NCBI GenBank assembly: GCA_964443845.1
Contig: CAYUFA010000051.1
Coordinates: forward strand, 1 to 19,149
Origin: UBA9214 sp964443845
GTDB taxonomy: Bacteria; Pseudomonadota; Gammaproteobacteria; UBA9214
Direction: 5' to 3'
Length of the DNA stretch: 19,149 nt
Shown here: piece after piece, positions 1 through 9,300 of the stretch
Layout: each line of letters starts with the position of its first letter
How positions within the stretch are numbered: position 1 is the stretch's first letter
The notes under the pieces: generated by a model
Seen by the model: the letters and a program-made list of their open reading frames with translations, nothing else
Databases searched by the model: none
Told to the model about the DNA's origin: nothing
Position numbers and translations under genes: made by a program

Positions 1-18
1 CCGGGACAGCAGACCGGA

Positions 19-1230
19 TTACAAGGCAAGTTCCTCTACCCTGATACCGTACTGACCATCTGCGAGCGTCTTCATGACAGCAACCGGCCTGCTGGTGTTG
101 CCGAACGTATAATCGGCCAGACTGACAACCGGGTAGGCATCGTAGGGATGCTTGTCCGGATCGAGGAGTAACACCACATTGGGCCGCAGGCGCAGGCCTG
201 GATTCTGGGATATGACGATGCCGACTTCGCCGCTGCTCAGTTCGACAAGCGAACCTGTCGGATAGGTGCTGATGGCCTGCATGAAACACCCTGCCAGCGA
301 CTCGGAAAACAGGCGCCCCTGCTGCTGATACAGCATGTAACTGGCTTCGGTCGATGACATGGCCTGCGCGTAAGGCCGCGCCGTGGTCACCGAGACATAG
401 AAATCAACGAGACCGGCGATTTGTCCCAGCAGCGGAATATCATCGCCCTTGAGGACTGCCGGGTAACCGCTGCCATCCAGGCGTTCATGGTGAGTCCGCA
501 CGATATCGAGTACATCGGCAGGCACATCTTCGGCCTCCGCGAGAAAGTGCAGACCGCGCTCAACGTGAGATTTCATTAACGTCCACTCATCGTCCGACAA
601 GCGGTCTTTCTTGTTCAGCAACGTCTCCGGCAGCGCCATCTTGCCGATATCCATAACCATCGCGCCCGTCGCCAGCACATTCAGCTTGTCACGATCAAGC
701 CCCATTTCGCGTCCCACGGCGGTCGCCCACACCGATGCACTGAGTGCATCCCGGCAGATATATGAATCGAATTTCCTGATGCGCGTCAGCCAGATGTAGG
801 CATCCGGGTTGCGCTCAATACTTTCCACCATGGTAGCGATCGATTTCTTCATCATCGACAGTTTCAGCACCTTGTCTTTCCGCAGGATGTTGTTCATCTC
901 TGCCAGCAGACCAACGGTGTCGGCATGCGATCCATGTACCGCCAGCACTTCATCCCGGGCGGGGACCCCGACCTCGTAATGCTTGTGCGACACTTTTGGG
1001 TGCGAAGACGGCTGCGCCTGCGGCACGGCATGCGTGGTACCGGGCACGGCCTCCTTATCCGGAACCACGATATAGACATCACGACACAATGCGTTCAGCT
1101 GATCGATCTCGGCTTTCCCACTGATCGGAAATCCCTGAAACTGAAAAGGGGTCTCCCGCCAGGGGCGGTCCAGGCTGGAAACGAACATTCCGACTTCGAC
1201 TTCTGAGACGGGGATTTTTTTTACTGCCAT
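19..1230 (-). CDS. HD-GYP domain protein with N-terminal DUF3391, degenerate HD motif
   Basis: A 403-residue protein of the DUF3391 plus HD-GYP family; canonical members are cyclic-di-GMP phosphodiesterases in the cytoplasm. DUF3391 covers about residues 1-60, followed by a variable linker (60-105) and the HD-GYP domain (about 140-330). The GYP motif is intact (HHERLDGSGYP, residues 247-257), as are His222 and Asp276. However, the HD doublet reads Met193-Asp194, and the upstream histidine of the first helix is Asp161, so two usual metal ligands are missing. The start is supported by an AAGGA-type ribosome-binding site just upstream of the ATG. A second copy of identical length lies at 10029-11240 and has the same substitutions. 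The fold and family are clear. Catalytic activity is doubtful, and a c-di-GMP-binding or weakly active role is possible. Confidence 0.9.
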   Translation of the reverse strand: MAVKKIPVSEVEVGMFVSSLDRPWRETPFQFQGFPISGKAEIDQLNALCRDVYIVVPDKEAVPGTTHAVPQAQPSSHPKVSHKHYEVGVPARDEVLAVHGSHADTVGLLAEMNNILRKDKVLKLSMMKKSIATMVESIERNPDAYIWLTRIRKFDSYICRDALSASVWATAVGREMGLDRDKLNVLATGAMVMDIGKMALPETLLNKKDRLSDDEWTLMKSHVERGLHFLAEAEDVPADVLDIVRTHHERLDGSGYPAVLKGDDIPLLGQIAGLVDFYVSVTTARPYAQAMSSTEASYMLYQQQGRLFSESLAGCFMQAISTYPTGSLVELSSGEVGIVISQNPGLRLRPNVVLLLDPDKHPYDAYPVVSLADYTFGNTSRPVAVMKTLADGQYGIRVEELAL

Positions 1231-1471
1231 ATTCTTTCCTTTCGACGGGGATCGAATCGCGCAGCATTCCGCAAGGATCTTGCGGCGACTCCGTGCGCCC
1301 GCCCCTGCAATACGCTCAGGAAATTACCGCCATAGCCTGGTTACCGTGCAATGCCGGACGGCAATATCGAAACAGGCGTACCTCGCCCTCCGGTTCGGCA
1401 AGGCCTTAGGAGCTTCACCCATGCCAGCATCTCGTGGGAATGTGTCTGTTGCTGCAACCGGCTGTTATACA

Positions 1472-1493
1472 GCCCGGGAAATCCGGCCCGGGC
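1472..1493 (-). terminator. Hairpin just downstream of the VOC gene, possible terminator
   Basis: The arms GCCCGGG (1472-1478) and CCCGGGC (1487-1493) pair perfectly around an 8-nt loop, beginning 5 nt past the stop codon of the minus-strand VOC gene. The same stretch contains the 14-bp perfect palindrome CCGGCCCGGGCCGG (1483-1496). No T-tract follows on the minus strand, so a canonical intrinsic terminator is not shown. Confidence 0.3.
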
Positions 1494-1497
1494 CGGT

Positions 1498-1863
1498 TTA
1501 AGTGCCTGTCTGGACGAGTTCCAGGAGGTTGCCATCCGGGTCCTCGAAAGGCGCGAATCTGCCGTCAGCGGTCCCCTGAATTTCAGAGAGAAATTCAACG
1601 CCACGCCCGGACATTTCCGAATATGCAGCATCGATATCGGACGTCTTCAGACAGAGCACGGTAGCGCGCTCGACACCGTAGGGTTTATTGCGCGGCTTAC
1701 GCGCGGCGCCCGGAATAACGGTAAAGTCAGCGCCGGTCAGGTCAAAGACCAGGAAGCCGGGTGACTCCAGCCGGAGCGGTAAGCCGAGGACATCATGGTA
1801 GAAATACCTGGCTTGCTGCAGATCCGAGACAAACGTCTGCACTTCACTGAATTCCAGCTCCAT
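1498..1863 (-). CDS. VOC / glyoxalase-fold family protein
   Basis: A 121-residue single-module vicinal-oxygen-chelate (glyoxalase/bleomycin resistance) fold protein, presumably cytoplasmic. The pattern is typical: a first beta strand with VQTFVSDLQQA, then YFYHDVLGLP, a mid-protein strand segment, and the C-terminal FEDPDGNLLELVQ ending with the conserved metal-site Glu. The substrate cannot be inferred. I chose the ATG at 1863 because the family fold begins there. The frame stays open to an ATG at 1965, which has a better ribosome-binding site (AGGGG, 7 nt before it) and would add 34 residues without recognisable homology, so the start is uncertain. A sigma70-like promoter candidate lies at 2031-2058. 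Confidence 0.8.
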   Translation of the reverse strand: MELEFSEVQTFVSDLQQARYFYHDVLGLPLRLESPGFLVFDLTGADFTVIPGAARKPRNKPYGVERATVLCLKTSDIDAAYSEMSGRGVEFLSEIQGTADGRFAPFEDPDGNLLELVQTGT

Positions 1864-1965
1864 GGCAACATTCTTACGCGCCACCCCACGCAAGGTCGTG
1901 CTACTTCCCCTGCGTACCAGCGTCAACATTGCCGGTTCGTGATTATCGCTATATACCGCCAGCAT

Positions 1966-2324
1966 CGGTACGCCCCTACCTCATCCTGAACAGGTTCCTG
2001 AACATGTCTGTGCACACCACAACCAGGCCAACTATACATACAAGCATCCTTTACACAATAAGACGAATGTACTAGCTCGCATGATGGGAGGCTGGTTCAT
2101 TTCCTTTCTGAACGGGACACAGTAACAACGGGGCGGTAGCGCGTACCCTGATGAGCTGATTCCTGTGAGCCGGCTAACGTGGTACAGGTAGCGTATGAAA
2201 ATCGTGACCGGCACATGCAGGCCTGGATGCGAGATTCCCTGGTCATCGCCAGCACGACGGCGGCTGCCGTGACAATCCATTCCGCAAGGAGAGTTCAGCC
2301 TCCTTCATTCCTTTCCGGCGCGTT
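1966..2324. other. Intergenic region upstream of the VOC gene
   Basis: No convincing gene is seen. The stretch holds the sigma70-like promoter at 2031-2058, two direct GTTCAG copies on the minus strand (1986-1991 and 1998-2003, period 12 bp), and a short hairpin AAGGAG/CTCCTT (2286-2291 with 2300-2305) beyond the stop of the minus-strand gene ending at 2325. That hairpin could be a weak terminator. The short open frames here lack ribosome-binding sites and recognisable protein features. Confidence 0.5.
2031..2058 (-). promoter_or_regulatory. Sigma70-like promoter for the VOC gene
   Basis: On the minus strand, TTGTGT (2058-2053) and TATAGT (2036-2031) are separated by 16 bp, a reasonable -35/-10 pair. 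The predicted transcription start, near 2024, is about 60 nt upstream of the possible ATG at 1965 and about 160 nt upstream of the ATG at 1863. This comes from sequence inspection only. Confidence 0.45.
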
Positions 2325-3614
2325 TCAGAACCTCGACTGGTACGCCAGGCTTACGAAATAGGAGCCGCGGCTGTCGACCGTCTCCGCCTCGATGCCCCTG
2401 GCCCACGCACCGCCGGCCTTGATCTGCAAGCCGGAATGCCTGTTGGGTCGATAGTCCATCTTCAGGACGGGAGAGATCACCCAGCTCGACGGGTTGTCCG
2501 GCCCGGCACTGCGATGGTCGCAACGCAGTACGGGCGTAACATTCCAGTGTGGGGCCATCTTATATTGGGCGTCGAAGGCGACGCTGGAAACCCGGCCCGC
2601 CGGGGACAGGTTGTAACGTACGTCGAGGTTGTTGTGATCACCGGGTAACAGCAGACTATTTCCGCTCAGCCTGGAATGATAGAGATATTCCCTTGCCTGG
2701 ACCGTTTTCACTGCCTCGGCGTGTATGCCGCCCCCGGCTTCCAGTACGGCCAGATCACCACTCAGCTGGATGCGCCGTGATAACGCCTGCGACACGCCGA
2801 CGGCCAGGGTGCTGACTTCACCGTTGCCGTCACGGGTGTATGCCGCCACCTGGTCTACGGGCAGTGCCAGGTCCCACCCTTTCAGCACGGACCGGGATTG
2901 TTGCAGATAGGTCAGTTGCCGGTCGGGAATCGGCTGAGTGCGGCGGTCGAGCGTCGCACTGAGCGTGGTGCCGGAGGGAATCTTCCAGGCGCCGGACGCG
3001 GTAGTCGCGCCCCATGAATTTTCGGCCGCGTCGTAATCCAGATAGACCAGCCATGACCATTCCGGCTGCGTATAGCGTACGATCCCGCCCATGGATCGAT
3101 TTTCCGTGTTGCCGTCATTCTGCTGTTCCAGCAGGAAACCATTCACGTCCCAGGGCCGTGCAAGCCGTTTTGTGGCGGCGCTGATACCAAACACCTTGCG
3201 TGCAGGATCGAAGGTCTCCCCGCTCGTGGAAACCGGAAATCCGGCGATACCATGCAGTTTCAGGCCGCCACGCATACTGTAGTCAACCCGAATGCCGTCC
3301 AGTTCGCCGAGGATGTCGCGGTCGCTGCCGATATGCCGGCCCAGCCGGACCGAGAAACATTGCCGCGTATCGAAGGGATCGATACACAGCTCACTGCTGC
3401 CGGCGGCCGCGCCACGGTCCATCACTTCAGGAGCATCCCGGCAGATATCGTTTCCCGGGACGGGGTTGCCGGTGCCGTCGATGCAGGTCCGTACCGGGGC
3501 CACGCTGGCTGCATGCTGGGCATCCGGTATGGCGTACGCCACTCCTCCGGACAGCAATACGCCCAGCAGACCTGCTACCCAGTAAGCCAACATCAGGACA
3601 TTGATTTGCTTCAT
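2325..3614 (-). CDS. Exported beta-barrel (porin-like) protein, unknown function
   Basis: A 429-residue protein with a clear signal peptide (hydrophobic residues 7-28, likely cleavage AYA|IPD). The body has alternating strand-like segments and ends in an aromatic C-terminus (YFVSLAYQSRF, terminal Phe), a hallmark of outer-membrane barrels recognised by the Bam machinery. Unusually, the mature N-terminus carries four cysteines (44, 58, 77, 86) in a segment with two CID motifs, suggesting a disulfide-bonded periplasmic plug or cap. I do not recognise a named family. It is divergent from the metal efflux operon. The ATG at 3614 has only a weak ribosome-binding site, but it is the only methionine placed before a proper signal peptide. 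Confidence 0.75.
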   Translation of the reverse strand: MKQINVLMLAYWVAGLLGVLLSGGVAYAIPDAQHAASVAPVRTCIDGTGNPVPGNDICRDAPEVMDRGAAAGSSELCIDPFDTRQCFSVRLGRHIGSDRDILGELDGIRVDYSMRGGLKLHGIAGFPVSTSGETFDPARKVFGISAATKRLARPWDVNGFLLEQQNDGNTENRSMGGIVRYTQPEWSWLVYLDYDAAENSWGATTASGAWKIPSGTTLSATLDRRTQPIPDRQLTYLQQSRSVLKGWDLALPVDQVAAYTRDGNGEVSTLAVGVSQALSRRIQLSGDLAVLEAGGGIHAEAVKTVQAREYLYHSRLSGNSLLLPGDHNNLDVRYNLSPAGRVSSVAFDAQYKMAPHWNVTPVLRCDHRSAGPDNPSSWVISPVLKMDYRPNRHSGLQIKAGGAWARGIEAETVDSRGSYFVSLAYQSRF

Positions 3615-3991
3615 GGCAACGTGGCCACCGCCGGTGTCCGCACGACAGCTTGCCGGGATGGTACAACACCGAAGCTGTCCGATTCACCCCTCTCCAGATC
3701 TGTCGGTTGCCCGGCCGGTAATCTTGAGGGAAAAGCAGGGGACAGATTCCGGCCGGCCGCATACCACGGACCAGGACCCGCCCGCGCTCGTGGTACATCG
3801 ATGTCCTGCCGTCTCGTCCGCGCCACACCCGCCGTTGCGTCAGCACCACGATCCGGCCCTGCGCACCCGGGGACAGGCGCCGCGCTGAGCCGGATCTTCG
3901 GTATTTCGCGAGATTCCGGCCTTTCAGGAATAATTCAGTTCCGGCAACTACCATGTCCACCCGGCATGGTCGGAACGCAAGGTGAACAGGC
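3615..3991. other. Divergent intergenic region before the efflux operon
   Basis: This 377-bp spacer holds the efflux operon promoter (3922-3954). It also has an imperfectly placed hairpin, ACCATG/CATGGT (3950-3955 with 3965-3970, 9-nt loop), just before the ribosome-binding site of the first efflux gene, and a GC-rich palindromic patch around 3747-3760. No credible gene is seen. The sequence CAGGGGACAGATTC at 3736-3749 resembles the GGGGACAGATT core of REP-type remnants found in many gammaproteobacteria, but as a single short match it is weak. Confidence 0.5.
3922..3954 (+). promoter_or_regulatory. Efflux operon promoter with TTCAG direct-repeat box
   Basis: TTTCAG (3922-3927) and ATTCAG (3933-3938) are direct repeats with an 11-bp period, followed by exactly 10 bp and TACCAT (3949-3954) as a -10-like element. 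No good -35 hexamer is present where it would be expected, which suggests activator dependence with the regulator bound over the -35 region. The start codon at 3992 lies 54 bp after the box. The same arrangement occurs at 15389-15421 (minus strand) and 15505-15537 (plus strand). Confidence 0.65.
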
Positions 3992-5260
3992 ATGCACAGC
4001 AGGCAAACAGGAAGCATCGGAATCATCGGGCTCGTGCTGGTGTGCACGCTGGCGCGGGCCGAGGCGCCCCCGGCAGCCGGCGTCGCCAGCACGTCCGCGC
4101 TCGATGTCCCGGTTGCGCCCCAACTCAGCCTGGCCGACGTCGTCGAGCAGACCTGGCGGCGCAATCCCGGCCTGCAGGTATTCCAGGCGCGGCTGGAGGA
4201 AGCGGATGCACGGCGCACGCAGGCCGACAGCGTGTTCGCCGCCGATCCCGCCCTGTCCGTGCGCCATAACAACTCCGGCCTCGGCAGCCGGAACGGACTG
4301 AGCGAATGGGAGTGGGGGCTGGAGATGCCGATCTGGCTGCCCGGCCAGAAGGCAGCGCGCCGGCAGGTGGCCGAACGTGAGCGGCAGGGCGTGGCGGTCT
4401 CGGAGCAGGCGCTGCGGCTGTCCATTGCCGGCACCGTCCGCGAGGCGCTGTGGCAGATCGCCCTGCTGCGCAACCGCACCAACCTGGCGCACCGGGAATG
4501 GCAGACCGCCCGGCAACTGGAGCAGGACGTGGCCAGGCGCGTGCGGCTGGGAGACCTGCCTGACAGCGACCTGATCCTGGCACAACAGGAGACACTGACG
4601 CGCCAGGACGACTATCGCGGCGCGGCGGCGGACCTGCGGCAACAGTTCGACCGCTACCGGATCCTCACGGGACTCGAGAGCATCCCGGCGGAGTACCGGG
4701 AAAACCGTTCGGAGCAGGAGCGCGTCAGTGACCGGCACCCCGCGCTGGCGGAGACCATGGCGCAGGTCGACGTCCTGCAGGCGCGCCTGGACCAGGCACG
4801 ACACGAGCGCCGGGGCAACCCGACATTGCTGCTCGGCACCCGCCACGAGCGGGCCCTGAGCGGAGAGGACTACGAGAACAGCGTCGGCGTCATCGTCCGG
4901 GTGCCACTGGGGCTCAAGTCCCAGTCCGCGCCCGGGCTGGCCACGGCCCGGCTCGAACTGGCTCGGGCCCGGCAACAACGCGACGAACTGAAACGGCAGC
5001 TCGGTATCGGGCTGCAGCAGGCCACGCAAACGCTGCAGACCACACAGCAGGCATTGCAGCTGGCACAGCAACAGGACCGTCTCGCCGCCAGAAACCTGGA
5101 ACTGGCGCGTAAGTCCTTCGCGCTCGGCGAGAGCGACCTGTTCACGCTGCTGCGGGTACAGACACAGGCCTTCAACGCCGAGCAGAACCTGCAGCGGCGC
5201 CGGATCGAGCTGCAGTTCGACATCGCCAGCTATAACCAGGCACTGGGAGTATTGCCATGA
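3992..5260 (+). CDS. czcC: CzcC/CusC-family outer-membrane factor of a heavy-metal RND pump
   Basis: A 422-residue TolC-superfamily (OEP) protein forming the outer-membrane and periplasmic exit duct of the tripartite pump encoded downstream. It has a signal peptide with probable cleavage after LARA (residue 23). Two OEP repeats of mostly helical, Gln/Arg-rich sequence follow, beginning near LSLADVVEQTW (about residue 45) and again in the second half, where long coiled-coil helices run to residue 400. An AAGGTGA ribosome-binding site precedes the ATG. The stop overlaps the adaptor start by 4 bp (ATGA), implying translational coupling. The symbol is by family and position; the transported metal is not determined. 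Confidence 0.88.
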   Translation: MHSRQTGSIGIIGLVLVCTLARAEAPPAAGVASTSALDVPVAPQLSLADVVEQTWRRNPGLQVFQARLEEADARRTQADSVFAADPALSVRHNNSGLGSRNGLSEWEWGLEMPIWLPGQKAARRQVAERERQGVAVSEQALRLSIAGTVREALWQIALLRNRTNLAHREWQTARQLEQDVARRVRLGDLPDSDLILAQQETLTRQDDYRGAAADLRQQFDRYRILTGLESIPAEYRENRSEQERVSDRHPALAETMAQVDVLQARLDQARHERRGNPTLLLGTRHERALSGEDYENSVGVIVRVPLGLKSQSAPGLATARLELARARQQRDELKRQLGIGLQQATQTLQTTQQALQLAQQQDRLAARNLELARKSFALGESDLFTLLRVQTQAFNAEQNLQRRRIELQFDIASYNQALGVLP

Positions 5261-6366
5261 CACGCATACCGAGCGTTATGATCCTGCTGGCCTGCTGCCT
5301 CGGCGCCGCGGCGGCCGAACCGCCGGTGGCGCGGATGACCGCGCAGCAGCAGCAGACCTTCGATATCCGGACGGTCGCACCGCGGCCGGCCACGGAACGG
5401 CGCAGCGACCGCTTTCCGGCCCAGGTGGTCGTGCCGAACAACCAGCAGCGTGTGGTCAGCACACCGGTGGGCGGTCTGGTGGAAACGGTCCTGGTCGCGG
5501 TCGGTGACGCGGTCAGCGAGGGCCAGGTGGTGGCGCGCATCCAGAGCCCCGACCTGCTCGGCCTGCAGCGCGACCTGCTGCAGACCCGCACCCGGCTGCA
5601 GCTGGCACGTCGCAACCTCGATCGCGACAGCCAGCTGCACCAGGACGGCATCATCGCGGAGCGCCGCTACCAGGAAACCCGCAGCGCCTATCAGGAACTG
5701 GCCACCCAGATGGCACAGCGACGCCAGGCGCTGCGCCTTGCCGGAATGACCCGGGACGCAGTCGACAAGCTCGAACACGGGCAGGCGCTGAGCAGCACGA
5801 TCGAGCTTACCGCTCCGCTCACCGGCGTGGTCATGGAACAGATGACGACCGCCGGCCAGCGCGTCGACGCCGCGACACCGATCTACCGCATCGCCAGCCT
5901 CAAGCCGCTCTGGCTCGAGATCCACGTTCCTCTGGAGCACATCCAGGGCGTGGCGATCGGGGATCGCGTTGACATCCCGCCGTTGCCGGTGAGCGGACAC
6001 GTCATCACCATCGGCCGCGAGATCCACCCGGCCGACCAGGGCGTCCTGCTGCGTGCCGAGGTAGATGAGGGTGCCGCAACCCTGCATCCCGGCCAGTTCG
6101 TGCAGGTGGAAGTCACGTGCCGCTGCGCGACCGACGGGCAGCCGGCGCGCTTCCGCGTGCCGCGCAGGGCGCTGGTGCGGCTGGGCGACAGGACGGTGGT
6201 GTTCGTCCGGGTAGCGGACGGGTTCGCCCCCCGCGACGTCACGGTGATCGAGGAACGGGACGCCGACGCGGTGATTGCGGCCCGGCTGCCGGCCGGCGCG
6301 CAGATCGCGGTCAGCGGCACCGCCACGCTCAAGGCGATGCTGACCGGCATCGGGAACGGCCAGTGA
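5257..6366 (+). CDS. czcB: CzcB/CusB-family periplasmic adaptor (membrane fusion protein)
   Basis: A 369-residue adaptor bridging the RND pump and the outer-membrane factor. A short hydrophobic N-terminus is followed by AAAA|E, a plausible signal peptidase I site; LLAC at 10-13 is a marginal lipobox, so lipidation cannot be excluded. The first half of the barrel-sandwich (lipoyl) domain lies at about 66-100 (TPVGGLVETVLVAVGDAVSEG), an alpha-helical hairpin at about 102-175, the second lipoyl half at about 183-215 (LTAPLTGVVMEQ), then the beta-barrel and membrane-proximal domains to about 355. The His-rich N-terminal metal-binding extension of some CzcB proteins is absent. It overlaps the upstream gene by 4 bp and the pump gene by 1 bp (TGATG). 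Confidence 0.88.
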   Translation: MTRIPSVMILLACCLGAAAAEPPVARMTAQQQQTFDIRTVAPRPATERRSDRFPAQVVVPNNQQRVVSTPVGGLVETVLVAVGDAVSEGQVVARIQSPDLLGLQRDLLQTRTRLQLARRNLDRDSQLHQDGIIAERRYQETRSAYQELATQMAQRRQALRLAGMTRDAVDKLEHGQALSSTIELTAPLTGVVMEQMTTAGQRVDAATPIYRIASLKPLWLEIHVPLEHIQGVAIGDRVDIPPLPVSGHVITIGREIHPADQGVLLRAEVDEGAATLHPGQFVQVEVTCRCATDGQPARFRVPRRALVRLGDRTVVFVRVADGFAPRDVTVIEERDADAVIAARLPAGAQIAVSGTATLKAMLTGIGNGQ

Positions 6367-9300
6367 TGCTGGCGCGTCTCATCCAGTTCGCGCTGACCCA
6401 GCGCCTGCTGATCCTGCTGTTCATCGCCCTGCTGGGCGGCGGCGGGTGGTACGCCTTCCGCCACCTGCCCATCGACGCCTTCCCGGACGTCTCGACCACC
6501 CAGGTCAAGGTCATCATCAAGGCGCCCGGCATGACCCCGGGCGAGGTCGAGGCGCGCATCACCGCCCCGGTGGAGGTCGAAATGCTCGGCATTCCGCACC
6601 AGACCATGCTGCGCTCGACCTCCAAGTACGCCCTGGCCGACATCACGGTCGACTTCGAGGAGGGCACCGACATCTACCGCGCGCGCCAGCAGGTGGCGGA
6701 GCGCCTGAATGGCATCCGGGGCGACCTGCCCGGGGACATCTCCGGCGGCATCGCACCCATGACGACCCCGTTGGGCGAGATGTTCATGTTCACGATCGAA
6801 GGCAGCCGCTCCCTGATGGAACGGCGCACCCTGCTCGACTGGGTGATTCGACCGGCGCTGCGCATCGTGCCGGGCGTGGCCGACGTCAACGCGCTGGGTG
6901 GCGAAGTGCGCAGCTTCGTGGTGGTGCCCGATCATGCGCGACTCTATGCCCAGGGCCTCGATCTGGACCGGCTCGAACAGAGCCTGCGCACGGGTAACCG
7001 GAACGACGGTGCAGGCCGGCTGGTCGACGGCGAGGAAACCCTGCTGGTGCGCAGCGAGGGCAGCATCCGTAACCTGGCAGACCTGCGCAACATCGTGGTC
7101 AAGAGCAACGCGGTCGAACCGGTGCGCCTTGGAGACGTCGCGGACGCCCGCATCGGCGCACTGACCCGCTACGGCGCGGTGACCCACGACGGCAAGGGGG
7201 AAACGGTCGAGGGTCTGGTGCTGGGCCTGCGCGGCGCCAATGCCCGGGACGTGGTCCAGGGCGTCCGCGCCAAGCTCGCCGAACTCGCACCGGGATTGCC
7301 GGAAGGCGTGACCACGCGGACCTTCTATGACCGCGGCGACCTGGTCGACCGCGCGGTGAACACCGTGTCCGAGGCCCTGGGCGAGGCCATCGTGCTGGTG
7401 CTGGTGCTGCTGGTGCTGTTTCTGGGCAACCTGCGTGCGGCGCTCACCGTGGCGCTGGTGCTGCCGCTGGCGGCACTCTCGACCTTCATCCTGATGGACT
7501 ACTTCGGCATGTCCGCCAACCTGATGAGCCTGGGCGGGCTGGCGATCGCCATCGGCATGCTGGTCGACGCCGCGGTCGTGGTGGTCGAGAACGTCGTCTC
7601 CCATCTCGCCGGCCAGCGCCAGGAACGACCGCTGCCGCGCCTGCACGTGATCTACCGCGCCGTGCGCGAGGTCGCGGTGCCGGTAACCTCGGGCATCGTC
7701 ATCATCATCATCGTATTCCTGCCCCTGCTCACCCTGCAGGGCCTGGAAGGCAAGCTGTTCACGCCGGTCGCCGTCACCATCGTGTTTGCCCTGGCCTCCT
7801 CGCTGCTGCTCTCGCTGACGGTGATCCCGGTGCTCGCCTCCTACCTGCTGCGCAAGGTGAGCCACCGGGAACCGCTGGCGGTGCGCATGCTGCTGGCCGT
7901 CTACGCCAGGTCGCTCGACTGGTGCCTGCGGCACGGGCGCACGGTCGGTGGAGTGGCGCTGGCCCTGCTGGTGGTGGCCGGCTTCGGCTATACGCGCCTG
8001 GGCAAGACCTTCATGCCCACCATGGATGAAGGCAGCCTCATCGTGCAGCTCGAGAAACTGCCCTCGATCAGCCTGGCACAGTCACTCGCGCTCGATTCCC
8101 GCATCCAGCAGGCACTGCTCGAGCGGGTGCCCGAGATCGTGAATATCGTGGCGCGCACCGGCTCCGACGAAATCGGCCTGGACCCGATGGGTCTCAACCA
8201 GACCGACACCTTCCTGGTGCTGAAACCGCGCGACCAGTGGCGCCTGCAGGACAAGGATGCTCTGATCGGCGAAATCCGCCAGGTGCTCGACGGGTTCCCG
8301 GGAATTTCCTACGCCTTCACGCAACCGATCGAGATGCGGGTCTCGGAAATGCTCACCGGCGTACGCGGCGACCTGGCCGTGAAGATCTTCGGCACCGATC
8401 TCGGCGCACTCAACCGCACGGCGCAAGCCATCACCCGCGTGCTCAGCACCATCCCGGGCGCCGAAGACGTCTACACCCCGAAAAACGCGGGTGTCCAGTA
8501 CCTGCGGATCGACATCGACCGGCTCGCCGTCGGCCGCCTGGGCTTCACCATCGACGGCATCGAAAACGTGCTGCGCACCTATGTGGAGGGGCGCCGCCTG
8601 GGTACGATCTACGAGGGCGCGCGGCGCACGGCACTGATCGTGCGCGGCGACCCGCAGCTGCGCAGTTCGCCGCCGGATTTCGCGAATCTCATGATCACCC
8701 TGCCCGACGGGCGCAACGTGCCCCTGTCCACGCTGGCGCGCATCGAGCGGATGAACGGCCCGGTGTCCATCGGCCGCGAGCGCGGCACCCGCATGGCGGT
8801 GGTCATCGCCAATGTTACGGGCCGGGACCTGGTCGGCTTCGTGGAGGAAGCCCGGCGGCAGGTCGCCGCGCAGGTCAAGCTGCCGGCCGGCTACTACCTG
8901 GCCTGGGGCGGGCAGTTCGAGAACCAGCAGCGTGCCGCCGCACGCCTGGCCATGGTGGTGCCGGTCGCGCTCGGCCTCATCTTCCTGCTGCTGTTCTCCA
9001 CTTTCCGCTCGGTGCGCCAGGCCACGCTGATCCTGTCGAACGTCCCCTTTGCCCTGGTCGGCGGGGTGCTGGCGCTGTGGATATCCGGCGAGTACCTGTC
9101 AGTCCCGGCCTCGGTCGGCTTCATCGCCCTGCTCGGTATCGCGGTGCTGAACGGCGTGGTCATGGTGTCATATTTCAACCAGTTACTGAGTCACGGCATG
9201 GAAATGAGCCGCGTGGTGGTCGAGGGTGCCCGGCGGCGGCTGCGTCCGGTGATGATGACCGCCAGCATCGCCGCCTTCGGCCTGGTACCGCTGCTGTTCG

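Noticed and set aside
1483..1496. 14-bp perfect palindrome CCGGCCCGGGCCGG as an operator
   Set aside because: It lies immediately after a stop codon and in very GC-rich sequence; it is better explained as part of a terminator-like hairpin or chance.
3736..3749. CAGGGGACAGATTC, similar to REP-type remnants
   Set aside because: Only one short copy is present, with no paired inverted repeat or transposase nearby, so a mobile-element call is not supported.
3427..4482. A 351-codon minus-strand frame spanning the divergent promoter region
   Set aside because: It crosses two real genes and the promoter box, has no ribosome-binding site and has no plausible protein features.
3935..5263. A 442-codon minus-strand open frame over the outer-membrane factor gene
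   Set aside because: It is the reverse-complement shadow of the real plus-strand gene, which has a signal peptide, ribosome-binding site and OEP repeats.
5883..7934. A very long open frame (683 codons) on the minus strand across the adaptor and pump genes
   Set aside because: It is antisense to two strongly recognisable genes, has a composition dominated by His, Gln, Asp and Arg typical of reverse-frame translation in GC-rich DNA, and shows no family motif.
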